DNA from: Clavibacter capsici
Lineage (GTDB): Bacteria > Actinomycetota > Actinomycetes > Actinomycetales > Microbacteriaceae
Assembly: GCF_001280205.1 (NCBI RefSeq)
Contig: NZ_CP012573.1
Location: 2,356,001-2,420,000 of the forward strand
Direction: 5' to 3'
DNA length: 64,000 nucleotides
The translations under genes were made by a program, and so were the position numbers. The notes under the pieces were generated by a model, which was given only the letters and a program-made list of their open reading frames with translations, had not been told where the DNA came from and made no database searches. How positions within the stretch are numbered: position 1 is the stretch's first letter; each line of letters opens with the position of its first letter. Below, one piece after another: positions 55,625-64,000 of the stretch.

Positions 55625-57073
55625 GTGCGCACCGCCTTCACCGCCTTCGTCCTGCTCGTCCTGGCCGCGCTCACCGGGTGGTCGGTGGTCGCGTTCGATC
55701 TGTTCGGCGATGCCGACGACGAGGCGTTCTTCCGTCGCGAGGGTGCCGCGCCGTTCTTCTGGCTCGTGGTCGTCATCTGGGTGGTCTTCGGAGCGGCGGT
55801 CCTCCTGGTGCGGAAGCTGCCCGCCCGATCGGCCGCTGCGCTCATCATCCTCGGATCCGTGGGCGTCGGCGCCGCCGCCATGGCCGGGCCGCCGAACACC
55901 AGCACCGACTCCGCGCGCTACGCGTGGGACGGCATCGTCCAGAACACGGGCGAGTCCCCGTACCGGTACACGCCGGCGGACCCCGAGCTGCGCGACCTCC
56001 GCCCCGACTGGCTCTACCCGAGGACGGTCGTCGGGTCCGACGGCGCCGCCACCTGCGAGGGGAAGCGGATCATGGGCGTGCGCGAGGAGGAGACGCACGA
56101 GCCGATGTGCACGGCGCTCAACCGGCCCAAGGTCCCCACCATCTACCCGCCCATGGCCGAGCTGTACTTCGCCGGCGTGCGCGCGGGCGTGCCCGTGACC
56201 GCCGAGTACTGGACGTTCCAGGCGGCCGGGCTCCTCATCATGACGGCGGTGACGCTGCTGCTCCTGCGCGCGCTGCGGAAGCGCGGCAAGCCCGTGTGGT
56301 GGGCGGCGCTCTGGGCGTGGTGCCCGCTCGTCGCCAGCGAGGTGGTGACCAACTCGCACGTGGACGCGCTCGGCGCGCTGCTCGCCCTCGCCGCGTCGCT
56401 GCTCGTCGCGGGCGGGATGCGGTGGCGCGGCGGCATCGCGCTCGGCGCGGCCATCGCGACCAAGCTCATCCCCGTGATCGCCGCGCCGGCGCTGCTCCGG
56501 AAGCAGCCGTGGAAGGTCATCACGGCGGCGGTCGTGACCTTCGCGCTCCTGTACGTGCCGTACGTGCTCAGCACCGGGATCGCGGTGCTCGGCTACCTGC
56601 CCGGCTACCTGCAGGAGGAGGGCTACGAGGACGGCGGGCGCTTCCCGCTCGTGGAGCTGCTCGTGCCCGGGAGGTACGGGCTGGTCGCGGTCGCGCTGAT
56701 CCTCGCGGTGACCGCGGGCCTGGTGTGGTGGAGGACGGACCCGGCGGACCCGTGGGTCGGCCAGGTCGTGATGATCGGCGTGACCCTCCTCGCCGTGAGC
56801 CCGCGCTACTCCTGGTACGCGCTGCTGCTCATCCCGTTCATCGCGATGACGGGCCGCGGCGAGTGGTTCGCCGTGGTCGCGGCGCTCGCCATGCGGCTGT
56901 TCGCGCCGGACGTGTGGGCGTGGCAGATCGCGCTCGCGGCGGCCCTGGTGATCGTCGTGGCCGGCTCGCTCGTGCGCCTGGGTCCCGACGGGCGGCAGCG
57001 CCTCGTGCCGGCGGCCGTGCGGCGGCGGCTGGGTCGGGAGCGCGTGCCGGCGGAGGGGCCCGACGCGGGCTGA
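55625..57073 (+). CDS. GT87-like membrane mannosyltransferase (DUF2029-type)
   Basis: 482 residues, about ten helices, GT-C fold. The outside loop RYAWDGIVQNTGESPYRYTPAD after helix 3 is typical of GT87/ALG-like polyprenyl-phosphate sugar transferases, followed by TIYPPMAELYFAG. C-terminal about 20 residues basic and cytoplasmic. Probably adds a sugar to an envelope lipid or glycan; the donor is unknown. GTG at 55625 with CACAAT 5 nt upstream; abuts the end of modC tail to tail. Confidence 0.8.
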   Translation: MRTAFTAFVLLVLAALTGWSVVAFDLFGDADDEAFFRREGAAPFFWLVVVIWVVFGAAVLLVRKLPARSAAALIILGSVGVGAAAMAGPPNTSTDSARYAWDGIVQNTGESPYRYTPADPELRDLRPDWLYPRTVVGSDGAATCEGKRIMGVREEETHEPMCTALNRPKVPTIYPPMAELYFAGVRAGVPVTAEYWTFQAAGLLIMTAVTLLLLRALRKRGKPVWWAALWAWCPLVASEVVTNSHVDALGALLALAASLLVAGGMRWRGGIALGAAIATKLIPVIAAPALLRKQPWKVITAAVVTFALLYVPYVLSTGIAVLGYLPGYLQEEGYEDGGRFPLVELLVPGRYGLVAVALILAVTAGLVWWRTDPADPWVGQVVMIGVTLLAVSPRYSWYALLLIPFIAMTGRGEWFAVVAALAMRLFAPDVWAWQIALAAALVIVVAGSLVRLGPDGRQRLVPAAVRRRLGRERVPAEGPDAG

Positions 57074-58162
57074 TCAGCTCCCGCGCGGGATCCGCACGCG
57101 CAGCCGCTCCCCGGCCCCCGGCCGCAGCGCGGCGTACGCGGCGGCGTCGAGCTCCGCGGTGACCTCGGCGCCCTCGTCGGGGATCAGCTCAGCCGGCGCC
57201 GACGCGTCCTCCGCGCCGGGCGCGACCAGGCGGAGCGTCACCCGGACGCGGCCGGCGGACGCCTCCACGCGGCGGACGGCGCCGGTCAGGCGCACGTGAC
57301 GGGGGCCGTCCCGCGCCTCGTCCTCCGCGTCGGCGGCGTCGGACCCCCGCGCCAGCGTCACGTCGTCGGGCGCGGCCACGAGCACGGCCGGGTGTCCCGC
57401 GGCGTCCCGCCCGGCGACGCGGTTCATGCCCACGAGCCGGGCGACGTACGCGGTCGCGGGCCGCGCGGCGACCTCCGCGGGCGCGCCCTCCTGGACGGGG
57501 CGTCCGTCCTCGAGGACGTGGATCCGGTCGGCCAGCGCGAGCGCGTCGACGGGGTCGTGCGTCACGAGTACGGCCGCGCCGCCGAAGCGCCGGAGCTCGT
57601 CGGCGAGGAGGTCGCGCACGTCGAGGCGGGTGCCCGCGTCGAGCGCGGCCATCGGCTCGTCGAGGAGGAGCAGCGGCGGCTCCAGCACGAGCGCGCGGGC
57701 GAGCGCGACGCGCTGGGACTGGCCGCCCGAGAGCGCGGCGGGCCGCCGGTCGGCGAGGTGCGCGATCCCGAGCCGCTCGAGGAGGGCACGCGCTCGGCCC
57801 TCCGCATCGGCGCGGGCGACGCCGTGCGCGCGCGGCCCGAAGGCCACGTTCGCCAGCGCGGACAGGTGCGGGAACAGCAGGTGGTCCTGGAAGACGACGC
57901 CGATGCCGCGGCCCTCGGCGGGGATCCGCGCGGCGCTGCCGTCCGCGTCCTCGAGCACCCGCCCGTCGAGCGTCACGCGACCGGCGGTGAGCGGCACGAG
58001 CCCGGCGAGCGCGCGCAGCAGCGTGGACTTGCCGGCGCCGTTCGGGCCGACGACCGCGGTCACGGATCCGGCTGCCACCCGCAGGCGCACGTCGAGCCGG
58101 AACGCCGGGCGCTCGACGACAACGCGCGCGTCGAGCCCGCGGTCGAGCCCGCCGCCGCTCAC
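57074..58162 (-). CDS. modC: Molybdate ABC transporter ATP-binding protein ModC
   Basis: 362 residues. Walker A GPNGAGKST, Q-loop FQDHLLFPHL, signature LSGGQSQRVALARAL, Walker B LLLLDEPMAALD, switch VTHDP. The C-terminal regulatory region (about 255-362) resembles a Mop/TOBE domain ([23 protein letters not shown]), as in other ModC proteins. GTG overlaps the modB stop (GTGA). Last in the operon. Confidence 0.92.
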   Translation of the reverse strand: MSGGGLDRGLDARVVVERPAFRLDVRLRVAAGSVTAVVGPNGAGKSTLLRALAGLVPLTAGRVTLDGRVLEDADGSAARIPAEGRGIGVVFQDHLLFPHLSALANVAFGPRAHGVARADAEGRARALLERLGIAHLADRRPAALSGGQSQRVALARALVLEPPLLLLDEPMAALDAGTRLDVRDLLADELRRFGGAAVLVTHDPVDALALADRIHVLEDGRPVQEGAPAEVAARPATAYVARLVGMNRVAGRDAAGHPAVLVAAPDDVTLARGSDAADAEDEARDGPRHVRLTGAVRRVEASAGRVRVTLRLVAPGAEDASAPAELIPDEGAEVTAELDAAAYAALRPGAGERLRVRIPRGS

Positions 58163-58971
58163 GCGTGCACCCCCGAGGTCCACCGGTCCCGCAGGCTGAC
58201 CAGCACGACGACCGACACCGCGAGCAGCACGAGGCTCAGCACCACGGCGGCGTCCGGATCCGTCTGCAGCGCCAGGTAGGCCGACAGCGGGATCGTCTGG
58301 GTCACCCCCGGGAAGCTGCCCGCGAAGGTGAGGGTCGCGCCGAACTCGCCGAGCGCGCGGGCGAAGCAGAGCACCGCGCCCGCGCCGATCCCGGGCGCGA
58401 CGAGCGGCAGGGTCACGCGCCGGAACACGGTCCAGCGGCTCGCGCCGAGGGTCGCCGCCGCGTCCTCGTAGCGCCGGTCGGCGCCGCGCAGCGCCCCCTC
58501 CACCGCGAGCACGAGGAACGGCATGGCCACGAAGGTCTCGGCGATCACCACGGCGGGCGTCGTGAACGGGATGGTGATCCCGGTGAGCGCCTCGAGCGGC
58601 CCGCCCACGAGCCCGCGGCGGCCGAGCAGGAGCAGCAGCGCCACGCCGCCGATCACGGGCGGCAGCACGAGCGGCACGGTCACGAGCGCGCGGAGGACCC
58701 GCTGCACCACGGGCGGCCTCCCCGCCGAGCGCGAGAGCACGAACGCGAGCGGCACCCCGAGCACGAGGCTCAGCGCGGTGGCCGCGAGCGCGCTGCCGAG
58801 CGAGAGGCCGAGGGCGCGGGCGACGGCGGGATCCGCGAGCCGCTCCCCGAGCGTCGCCCACGGCGCGCGCACCACGAGCGCCGCGAGCGGCAGCACGAGG
58901 AACGCGAGGGCGACGCCGGCGGGGATCCAGAGGAGGACGGGGACGCGGTCGGCGCGCCGGTCAGGGCGCAC
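58159..58971 (-). CDS. modB: Molybdate ABC transporter permease ModB
   Basis: 270 residues, five to six helices. The EAA loop YEDAAATLGASRWTVFRRVTLPLVAPG is clear, as are LALGRALGEFGAT-type residues (FARALGEFGATLTFAGSFPG). GTG at 58971 lies inside the end of modA (11-bp overlap); a longer in-frame start is not supported by the family. Confidence 0.93.
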   Translation of the reverse strand: MRPDRRADRVPVLLWIPAGVALAFLVLPLAALVVRAPWATLGERLADPAVARALGLSLGSALAATALSLVLGVPLAFVLSRSAGRPPVVQRVLRALVTVPLVLPPVIGGVALLLLLGRRGLVGGPLEALTGITIPFTTPAVVIAETFVAMPFLVLAVEGALRGADRRYEDAAATLGASRWTVFRRVTLPLVAPGIGAGAVLCFARALGEFGATLTFAGSFPGVTQTIPLSAYLALQTDPDAAVVLSLVLLAVSVVVLVSLRDRWTSGVHA

Positions 58972-59749
58972 GGAACCCCGCGCCGTGGAACACGGCGCGG
59001 GCCTCGTCACCGGCCACGAAGTCGGCGAACGCGGCGGCGGCCGCGGGCGACGCGGATCCGGCGAGCGGCGCGATCACGCAGTCCGTCGTGACGTCCACGT
59101 CGTCCGGCAGCGGCACGCCTTCGACGCGGTCGCCCGCGGCGCGCACGTCGGTCGCGTAGACGACGGCCGCGTCCACCTCGCCGAGCTCCACGCGGGTGAG
59201 GGCGGCGCGCACGTCCTGCTCGAGCGAGTCCGGACGCGGGGTGACGCCCGCCTTGCCGAACGCCTGCGCCGCCGCGGCGCCGCACGGCACCTCGGGCGCG
59301 CAGAGGGCCAGCGTGCGGCCGGCGTCGGCGAAGTCGGCGAGGCCCGTGACGCGGCCGGGGTTGCCGGGCGGCACCGCGATCTCGAGCGCGTTGCGGGCGA
59401 AGACGCGCGGCTCCGCGGCCGTCTCCCCCGCGTCGACGACCGTCTGCATCGTCGCGGTCGACGCGGAGGCGAACACGTCGGCGGGCGCGCCCTGCACGAT
59501 CTGCTGCGCGAGCGTCGAGCTGCCGCCGTAGGAGACCGTGACCGCGATGCCCGGGTGCGCGGCCTGGAAGTCGGCGGCGACCTCGTCCATGCTGCCGGTG
59601 AGCGATGCGGCCGCCTGCACCACGAGCGTGCCGGTGAGGGAGTCGGGGGCGGGATCGGGGACGCCCGCGGGCGCGGATCCGCCCGCGGAGCACCCGGCCA
59701 GGAGGCCGACGGCCAGGGCGCCGACGACGATGCGGGTCCCGCGGATCAC
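58961..59749 (-). CDS. modA: Molybdate-binding lipoprotein ModA
   Basis: 262 residues. Lipobox GLLAGCSA (Cys20), then the periplasmic-binding fold with VVQAAASLTGSMDEVAADF, SYGGSSTLAQQIVQGAPADVFASA and DAAVVYATDV typical of ModA. Two extra Cys (LCAPEVPCG) probably form a disulfide, and DCVIAPLAG is another. ATG overlaps the molbindin stop (ATGA). Confidence 0.95.
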   Translation of the reverse strand: MIRGTRIVVGALAVGLLAGCSAGGSAPAGVPDPAPDSLTGTLVVQAAASLTGSMDEVAADFQAAHPGIAVTVSYGGSSTLAQQIVQGAPADVFASASTATMQTVVDAGETAAEPRVFARNALEIAVPPGNPGRVTGLADFADAGRTLALCAPEVPCGAAAAQAFGKAGVTPRPDSLEQDVRAALTRVELGEVDAAVVYATDVRAAGDRVEGVPLPDDVDVTTDCVIAPLAGSASPAAAAAFADFVAGDEARAVFHGAGFRAP

Positions 59750-60261
59750 GCCCGCCCGCCCGTCAGCGACTCCGGCGCGAGCAGCTCCACGCCCACGTTC
59801 GTGGCCTTCACGGTCGCCGCGGCCGGCGCCCCGACCTCGAGCCCGAGCTCGTCGGCGGCCTCGCGGCTGATGAGCGACACCATCCGGAACGGCCCCGCCT
59901 GGATCTCGACCTGCGCCATCACGCCGTCCCGCACCACCCGCGTGACGATGCCGGCCATGCGGTTGCGCGCCGAGGTCGGCGGGCGCCGGGCACCGGATGC
60001 GGCGAGCGCCCCGTCCGCGGCGAGCTCGGTCGCGAGGTGCGCGAGCTGCACGCCGTCCACGAGGATCAGGCGCCCCTCACCGCGCACGAGGTCGAGCCGG
60101 CCGGCGTCGGCCCAGCGCCGGAGCGTGTCGTCGCTCACGCCGATGAGCGCGGCGGCCTCGCTCACGCGGTATCGGAACGGCGGCGCGGAGGGCGGTGCTG
60201 CGGCGGGCTCGACCTGGGCATCCGCGGCGCGCGACCGCGTCCGGTCCCTGTTCTGCGTCAT
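59746..60261 (-). CDS. HTH-Mop molybdate regulator (molbindin-type)
   Basis: 171 residues. Residues about 30-75 are a MerR-like helix-turn-helix (YRVSEAAALIGVSDDTLRRWADAGRL), and about 100-165 a single Mop domain (RNRMAGIVTRVVRDGVMAQVEIQAG ... VKATNVGVELL) that binds molybdate. First gene of the operon with modABC, so it probably controls uptake by molybdate level; the divergent moaA is a second likely target. TAGGAT lies 6 nt before the ATG, a leaderless-type start. Confidence 0.9.
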   Translation of the reverse strand: MTQNRDRTRSRAADAQVEPAAAPPSAPPFRYRVSEAAALIGVSDDTLRRWADAGRLDLVRGEGRLILVDGVQLAHLATELAADGALAASGARRPPTSARNRMAGIVTRVVRDGVMAQVEIQAGPFRMVSLISREAADELGLEVGAPAAATVKATNVGVELLAPESLTGGRA

Positions 60262-60267
60262 GCAGCG

Positions 60268-60348
60268 ATCCTAGGCACCGCACCCGCGGCGCGCGACGGG
60301 ACGCCGGATCCGCCCGGCGTCCGGCCCCCTCCGGCGCGCGCGTAGCCT
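60268..60348. promoter_or_regulatory. Divergent molbindin/moaA promoter region
   Basis: Minus -10 TAGGAT (60268-60273) is 6 nt from the molbindin ATG; plus -10 TAGCCT (60343-60348) is 6 nt from the moaA ATG. The 69 bp between them would hold any molybdate-responsive operator; I see no clear palindrome. Confidence 0.6.
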
Positions 60349-60354
60349 GGACGC

Positions 60355-61440
60355 ATGAGCACCTCGCTGGGGATGCCGGCCATGCCGCGTCCCGCCGCCG
60401 CGCCGGGACCCGCCCGGCCCGACGACCCGGCGCTCCTCGACCCCTTCGGCCGCCGCGCGACCGACCTCCGCATCTCGCTCACCGACCGCTGCAACCTGCG
60501 CTGCACCTACTGCATGCCGGCCGAGGGGCTGCCCTTCACGCCCGACCGGCAGGCGCTGCAGCTCGCCGAGATCGAGCGGCTCGTGCGCATCGGCACGCGC
60601 GACCTCGGGGTCCGGCAGGTGCGGTTCACGGGCGGCGAGCCGCTGCTGCGGCGCGACCTGCTGGAGATCGTCGCCGCGTGCGCCGCGATCCCCGACCGTC
60701 CCGAGATCTCCCTCACCACCAACGCGATCGGCCTCGCCTCGCGCGCGCAGGCCCTCAAGGACGCGGGGCTCGACCGGATCAACGTCTCCCTCGACTCCGT
60801 GCACGCCGAGACCTTCCGCCTCATCACGCGCCGCCCGTTCCTCGACCGCGTGCTCGACGGCATCGACGCCGCGGCGGCCGCGGGGCTCGCGCCCATCAAG
60901 ATCAACGCGGTGCTCGTGCGCGGCGTCAACGACGACCAGGCGGCGGACCTCCTCGAGTGGGCGGTCGCGGGGGGCCACCAGCTGCGCTTCATCGAGCAGA
61001 TGCCGCTCGACGCCGACCACGCCTGGGACCGGGCCGAGATGATCACGGCGGCCGAGATCCGGGCGCGCCTCTCGGAGCGCTTCACGCTGGTGCCCGACGA
61101 GGCGCCGCGCGACGGCGCCCCCGCGGAGCTGTGGCGCGTGCACTCCCGCGAGGGCGGCGCGGGCACGGCGATGCTCGGCCGCGTCGGCGTCATCGCGAGC
61201 GTCACCGAGCCGTTCTGCGCCGACTGCCGCCGCACGCGCCTCACCGCGACCGGCGGCGTGCGCAGCTGCCTCTTCTCCCACACCGAGACCGACCTGCTCG
61301 CTCCGCTGCGCTCCGGCGCCTCCGACCGGGAGATCGCCGATCTCTGGCGCCAGGCGATGTGGGCGAAGCCGAAGGGGCACGGCATGGACCAGGTCGACTT
61401 CATCCAGCCGGCCCGCTCGATGAGCGCGATCGGGGGCTGA
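60355..61440 (+). CDS. moaA: GTP 3',8-cyclase MoaA
   Basis: 361 residues. Radical SAM enzyme starting Moco synthesis from GTP. Radical SAM cluster DRCNLRCTYCMP, GGEPLLRRDL, SLDSVHAETFRLIT, the C-terminal second cluster CADCRRTRLTATGGVRSCLF, and the terminal Gly-Gly needed for catalysis are all present. An Ala/Pro-rich leader of about 30 residues precedes the core. Leaderless-type promoter. Followed after 1 bp by moaD. Confidence 0.97.
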   Translation: MSTSLGMPAMPRPAAAPGPARPDDPALLDPFGRRATDLRISLTDRCNLRCTYCMPAEGLPFTPDRQALQLAEIERLVRIGTRDLGVRQVRFTGGEPLLRRDLLEIVAACAAIPDRPEISLTTNAIGLASRAQALKDAGLDRINVSLDSVHAETFRLITRRPFLDRVLDGIDAAAAAGLAPIKINAVLVRGVNDDQAADLLEWAVAGGHQLRFIEQMPLDADHAWDRAEMITAAEIRARLSERFTLVPDEAPRDGAPAELWRVHSREGGAGTAMLGRVGVIASVTEPFCADCRRTRLTATGGVRSCLFSHTETDLLAPLRSGASDREIADLWRQAMWAKPKGHGMDQVDFIQPARSMSAIGG

Positions 61441-61441
61441 C

Positions 61442-61708
61442 GTGATCGTGCCCGTGGAGCTCTTCGCCGCCGCGTCCGCCGCGCTCGGCCGCACGACCGA
61501 CGCGCTCGACCTGCCCGACGGCGCGACCCTCGGCGACCTCGTCGACGCGCTCGGCATCCGGGCCTCCGCCTCGGAGGATCCCGCCAACGCCGCCGCCGTC
61601 CTCGCCCGCTGCACCTACCTCGTCGAGGGCGTCGCCACCACCGACCGCGAGGCGCCCCTCATCGCGGGCAGCGCGGTGGACGTGCTGCCGCCGTTCTCAG
61701 GCGGCTGA
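61442..61708 (+). CDS. moaD: Molybdopterin synthase small subunit MoaD
   Basis: 88 residues, ubiquitin-like. Carries sulfur as a C-terminal thiocarboxylate to MoaE. The C-terminal Gly-Gly (DVLPPFSGG) is intact, and LFAAASAALG, LGDLVDAL and YLVEGV fit the family. GTG start 1 bp after the moaA stop. Confidence 0.94.
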   Translation: MIVPVELFAAASAALGRTTDALDLPDGATLGDLVDALGIRASASEDPANAAAVLARCTYLVEGVATTDREAPLIAGSAVDVLPPFSGG

Positions 61709-61835
61709 TCAGGCGTCGACCCCGCGCCCGTCACCGGGCTCGTACGGGACCCGGTCCGCGCCGTGGTCGGTCGCCCCGACGACCCGCGGGCCGTCCGATC
61801 CGCGCCCGGGGCGCCCTCATCCGACGCCGTCGGGC

Positions 61836-61841
61836 TAGCGT
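61836..61841 (+). promoter_or_regulatory. Leaderless-type -10 of the 61.8-kb kinase gene
   Basis: TAGCGT, exactly 6 nt before the ATG at 61848. Confidence 0.6.
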
Positions 61842-61847
61842 GGGGCC

Positions 61848-64000
61848 ATGCGGGACCGCGGGGGGCGGTCGTCCAGCGCACCGCGCGAGGGACGACGTGC
61901 GCATGCGCGGAGGGGCGCAGGCGAGGAGTCGCGCGCGCCCGCGTCCGCCCCGGCGCCCCTCGAGTCGCCCCTCCGCGCGGGCGTCGAGCGCGGCATGGTG
62001 CGGACGCTCTCGCTCACGGCTCCCCTGCTCGCGCTGCTGTCGCTGCCCTCCTTCGCGGTGAGCGCCCAGGCGGGTCCGTCGCATCCCGCCGCGGTGTCGC
62101 TGTGCGTCGCGGCGCTCATGGTCGTGGCCGTGCCGGCGGCCATCGTCCCGCGCGGGCTGCCCGCCTACGCGTGCCTGCGGATCTCGATCGCCCTCTACCT
62201 CGCGCTGATCGCCCTCGAGCCGATGCGGCTCGGTGACACGTCGGTCGACGGCTCGCCGCCGTGGCTGGTCACGCTGTCCTGCATCGCGTTCGCGTGCGTC
62301 GCCATCGTGGTCGAGCGGCCGCTCCTGGCGTACGCGGCCTGCCTGGCGTGCGTCGCCGCGATCGGCGTGATCTACGCGGGGCACCTCGCCGCGGGCCCCC
62401 TCCTCGTGCAGGTCGTGGGGCTCGCCGGGATCGCGGCCGCCCTGGTCCTGGGCGCCCGCGCCCTGCGCTCGCGGGCCACGGCCGCGGACGAGGCGGAGCG
62501 CCGCGCCCGCGACGCCTTCGCGAGCTCCCGTCGCGCGGCCGCGGTCGCCGCGGAGCGCATCCGGACGGACGCGCTGCTCCACGACACGGTGCTCGCGGTG
62601 CTGCTGTCCGCGGCCGGGCACGACCCGGCCGACCGGATCCTGCTCATGGCGAGGTCGGCGCTCGACATCCTCACCGGCACCACCGGCGGGCCGGACGCCC
62701 GCGGACGCACCGTGCGCTTCGCGGACGCCCTCGCCTCCGCCGAGGGCGAGCTGGCCCCGCTCGCCGGGCGCGCGCGGCTCGACCTCGACCGCGCCGCCGA
62801 CGTCCGGATGCCGACCGAGGTCGGCGACGCGCTCGTCTCCGCGATGACGCAGGCCCTGACGAACAGCGTCCGGCACGCGGGATCGGCGACCACCCGCACC
62901 GTGACCGCCGACGCGCTCCGGGACGGCGGCGTGCGGATCCGGGTGCGCGACGACGGCACGGGCTTCGACCCGGACGACATCGGGCCGGAGCAGCTCGGGG
63001 TGCGCGTCTCGATCGTCGAGCGGCTGCGGCAGGTCGGCGGCGACGCCCGGATCCGGTCCTCGCCGGGCGACGGCACCACGGTGGTCCTCGTCTGGCGGCC
63101 CGCCACCGGATCCCCGTCCCGGGACGCGCAGGAGGCCGACCCCGCGGAGAGCATCGTCTCGCGGCGGGCGCTGTACGCGACGATGACCGTCCTCGTCGTC
63201 GGCGCCATCGTCGCCGCGACCCTCCAGGTGGCCCTGGTCCACCGGGCGCCCGGCCCCGTCGTGGGCGCCCTGATCGGCGTCCTGATCCTCCCCGCCATCG
63301 TCCGGGGAGCGCGCGCCGGCCGCATGCGCACCTCGACCGCGTGGGTCACCGGGGTCGCGGGGCTCGTGATCTGCGCGGTCGGGCCGATCGGCCTCTCCGC
63401 CCGGGACTTCGACTCGGTGTCCGTCTCGTGGCTCACCTGCGGCGTCCTCTCCGGATGCGTCCTGGTGTGGATGTCGGGTCGCCGCCTGCAGCCGCTGCTG
63501 ACGACCTCCTTCCTCGTCGCGACCGTCGCCGTGTGGGGCGGTGTCGACGACGTGGTGCGGCTCGGCCTGGCCGCCGAGATCGTGCTCGTCGCCGCGGGCC
63601 TCGTGATGCACGGCGCCCTCCACCGCATCACCGACGTCGCGCAGCGGGCCGCCACGGACGAGCGCGCGACGCTGCTCTGGCAGGCCGAGCTCGACGCCTA
63701 CCAGCGGGAGCGGCAGGACCGGCTGCGCATGGCCGAGACCGAGGTCGCGCCCGTGCTCCGCCGGATCATCGCCCGGGACGGGGAGCTGGACGCCGACGGC
63801 CAGGCCGAGTGCCGCGTGCTCGAGCAGACGCTGCGGGACGAGATCCGCGGGCGACGGCTGCTCGACGACGGCATGCGGGAGGTCATCCGCGCGCATCGCC
63901 GCCGAGGCGCGCTCGTGCAGGTCCTCGACGACGGCGGCGTGGACGACCTCGACCAGGCCGCGCTCGACGACGTGCTGCACGAGGTGGCGGAGCGGCTGCG
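61848..64000 (+). CDS. Sensor histidine kinase with a second membrane block, 5' part
   Basis: 717 residues visible, open at the window edge. N-terminal basic segment (1-49), five or so helices (about 52-200), a coiled linker, an H-box-like RTDALLHDTVLAVLL with His245, and an HATPase domain with N339 (QALTNSVRHAG), DDGTGFDPDDI and SSPGDGTTVVLVW. Then a second set of about five helices (about 438-590), followed by a second linker helix (QRERQDRLRMAETEV) and further cytoplasmic sequence, as if a second kinase-like half begins. Two-component role is inferred from the core; the partner regulator would lie beyond the window. Confidence 0.82.
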   Translation, partial: MRDRGGRSSSAPREGRRAHARRGAGEESRAPASAPAPLESPLRAGVERGMVRTLSLTAPLLALLSLPSFAVSAQAGPSHPAAVSLCVAALMVVAVPAAIVPRGLPAYACLRISIALYLALIALEPMRLGDTSVDGSPPWLVTLSCIAFACVAIVVERPLLAYAACLACVAAIGVIYAGHLAAGPLLVQVVGLAGIAAALVLGARALRSRATAADEAERRARDAFASSRRAAAVAAERIRTDALLHDTVLAVLLSAAGHDPADRILLMARSALDILTGTTGGPDARGRTVRFADALASAEGELAPLAGRARLDLDRAADVRMPTEVGDALVSAMTQALTNSVRHAGSATTRTVTADALRDGGVRIRVRDDGTGFDPDDIGPEQLGVRVSIVERLRQVGGDARIRSSPGDGTTVVLVWRPATGSPSRDAQEADPAESIVSRRALYATMTVLVVGAIVAATLQVALVHRAPGPVVGALIGVLILPAIVRGARAGRMRTSTAWVTGVAGLVICAVGPIGLSARDFDSVSVSWLTCGVLSGCVLVWMSGRRLQPLLTTSFLVATVAVWGGVDDVVRLGLAAEIVLVAAGLVMHGALHRITDVAQRAATDERATLLWQAELDAYQRERQDRLRMAETEVAPVLRRIIARDGELDADGQAECRVLEQTLRDEIRGRRLLDDGMREVIRAHRRRGALVQVLDDGGVDDLDQAALDDVLHEVAERL

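Noticed and set aside
61731-63980. A 749-codon minus-strand frame at the window end
   Set aside because: Arg/Gly/Asp/His-rich shadow; the plus strand here encodes a kinase with clear helices and ATPase motifs.

Overview
The window is 64 kb of very GC-rich DNA with dense coding on both strands, many ATGA/GTGA stop-start overlaps, frequent GTG starts, and housekeeping genes of high-GC Gram-positive type. Gene content and order (eno-ftsB-DUF501, mfd-pth-rplY, tRNA-Gln next to glmU-prs, a lysE/lysG pair) point to an actinobacterium of the Micrococcales, most likely Microbacteriaceae and close to Clavibacter. The genus is inferred from general resemblance and was not tested. I see no insertion sequence, phage gene, CRISPR array or plasmid function. 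The window reads as chromosomal core with small accessory patches.

Layout. 1-8.8 kb: partial ndh, a membrane-anchored subtilase in an operon with DUF501 and ftsB, then eno, hisS, a TetR regulator, mazG and nhaA. 8.8-17.6 kb: mfd, pth, rplY, an unusual gluconokinase/Gfo-Idh-MocA fusion, and gnd divergent from it. 17.6-25.5 kb: a small secreted Cys-containing protein, a small membrane protein, prs-glmU-tRNA-Gln, a MarR regulator, a TraR/DksA-like protein, an LLM oxidoreductase, and lysE divergent from lysG. 25.5-32.9 kb: the methionine importer metQNI with a long leader, an ABC-F ATPase, an MFS exporter and small membrane proteins. 32.9-38.7 kb: the molybdenum cofactor operon moeA-moaC-mog-moaE, a PEP mutase family enzyme, and mtnP with a sugar-nucleotide epimerase. 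38.8-47.8 kb: accessory membrane and lipoproteins, a DUF318 permease/TIGR03943 operon behind a Zur-box-like palindrome, and a PadR regulator whose promoter carries a palindrome. 48-62 kb: a molybdenum-centred block containing two membrane-anchored Moco oxidoreductases, a response regulator/kinase pair coupled to one of them, a GT2-DUF2064-methyltransferase operon, a GT87-like membrane glycosyltransferase, molbindin-modABC, and moaA-moaD. 61.8-64 kb: a large partial sensor kinase with a second membrane block after its kinase core.

How the parts connect. Molybdate uptake (modABC with its Mop-domain regulator), pterin and Moco synthesis (moaA, moaD, moaC, moaE, mog, moeA) and two envelope Moco enzymes all lie in this window. 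Both enzymes have several membrane helices followed by an internal twin-arginine motif and then the Moco domain, which suggests mixed Sec/Tat insertion. The neighbouring GT2, DUF2064 and methyltransferase genes are translationally coupled and may form a co-inherited envelope module.

Two window-wide signals stand out. At least eleven genes have a TAnnnT -10 element only 5-7 nt before the start codon, implying leaderless transcripts; several starts were chosen on that basis. The palindrome GGATCC is several-fold more frequent than base composition predicts.
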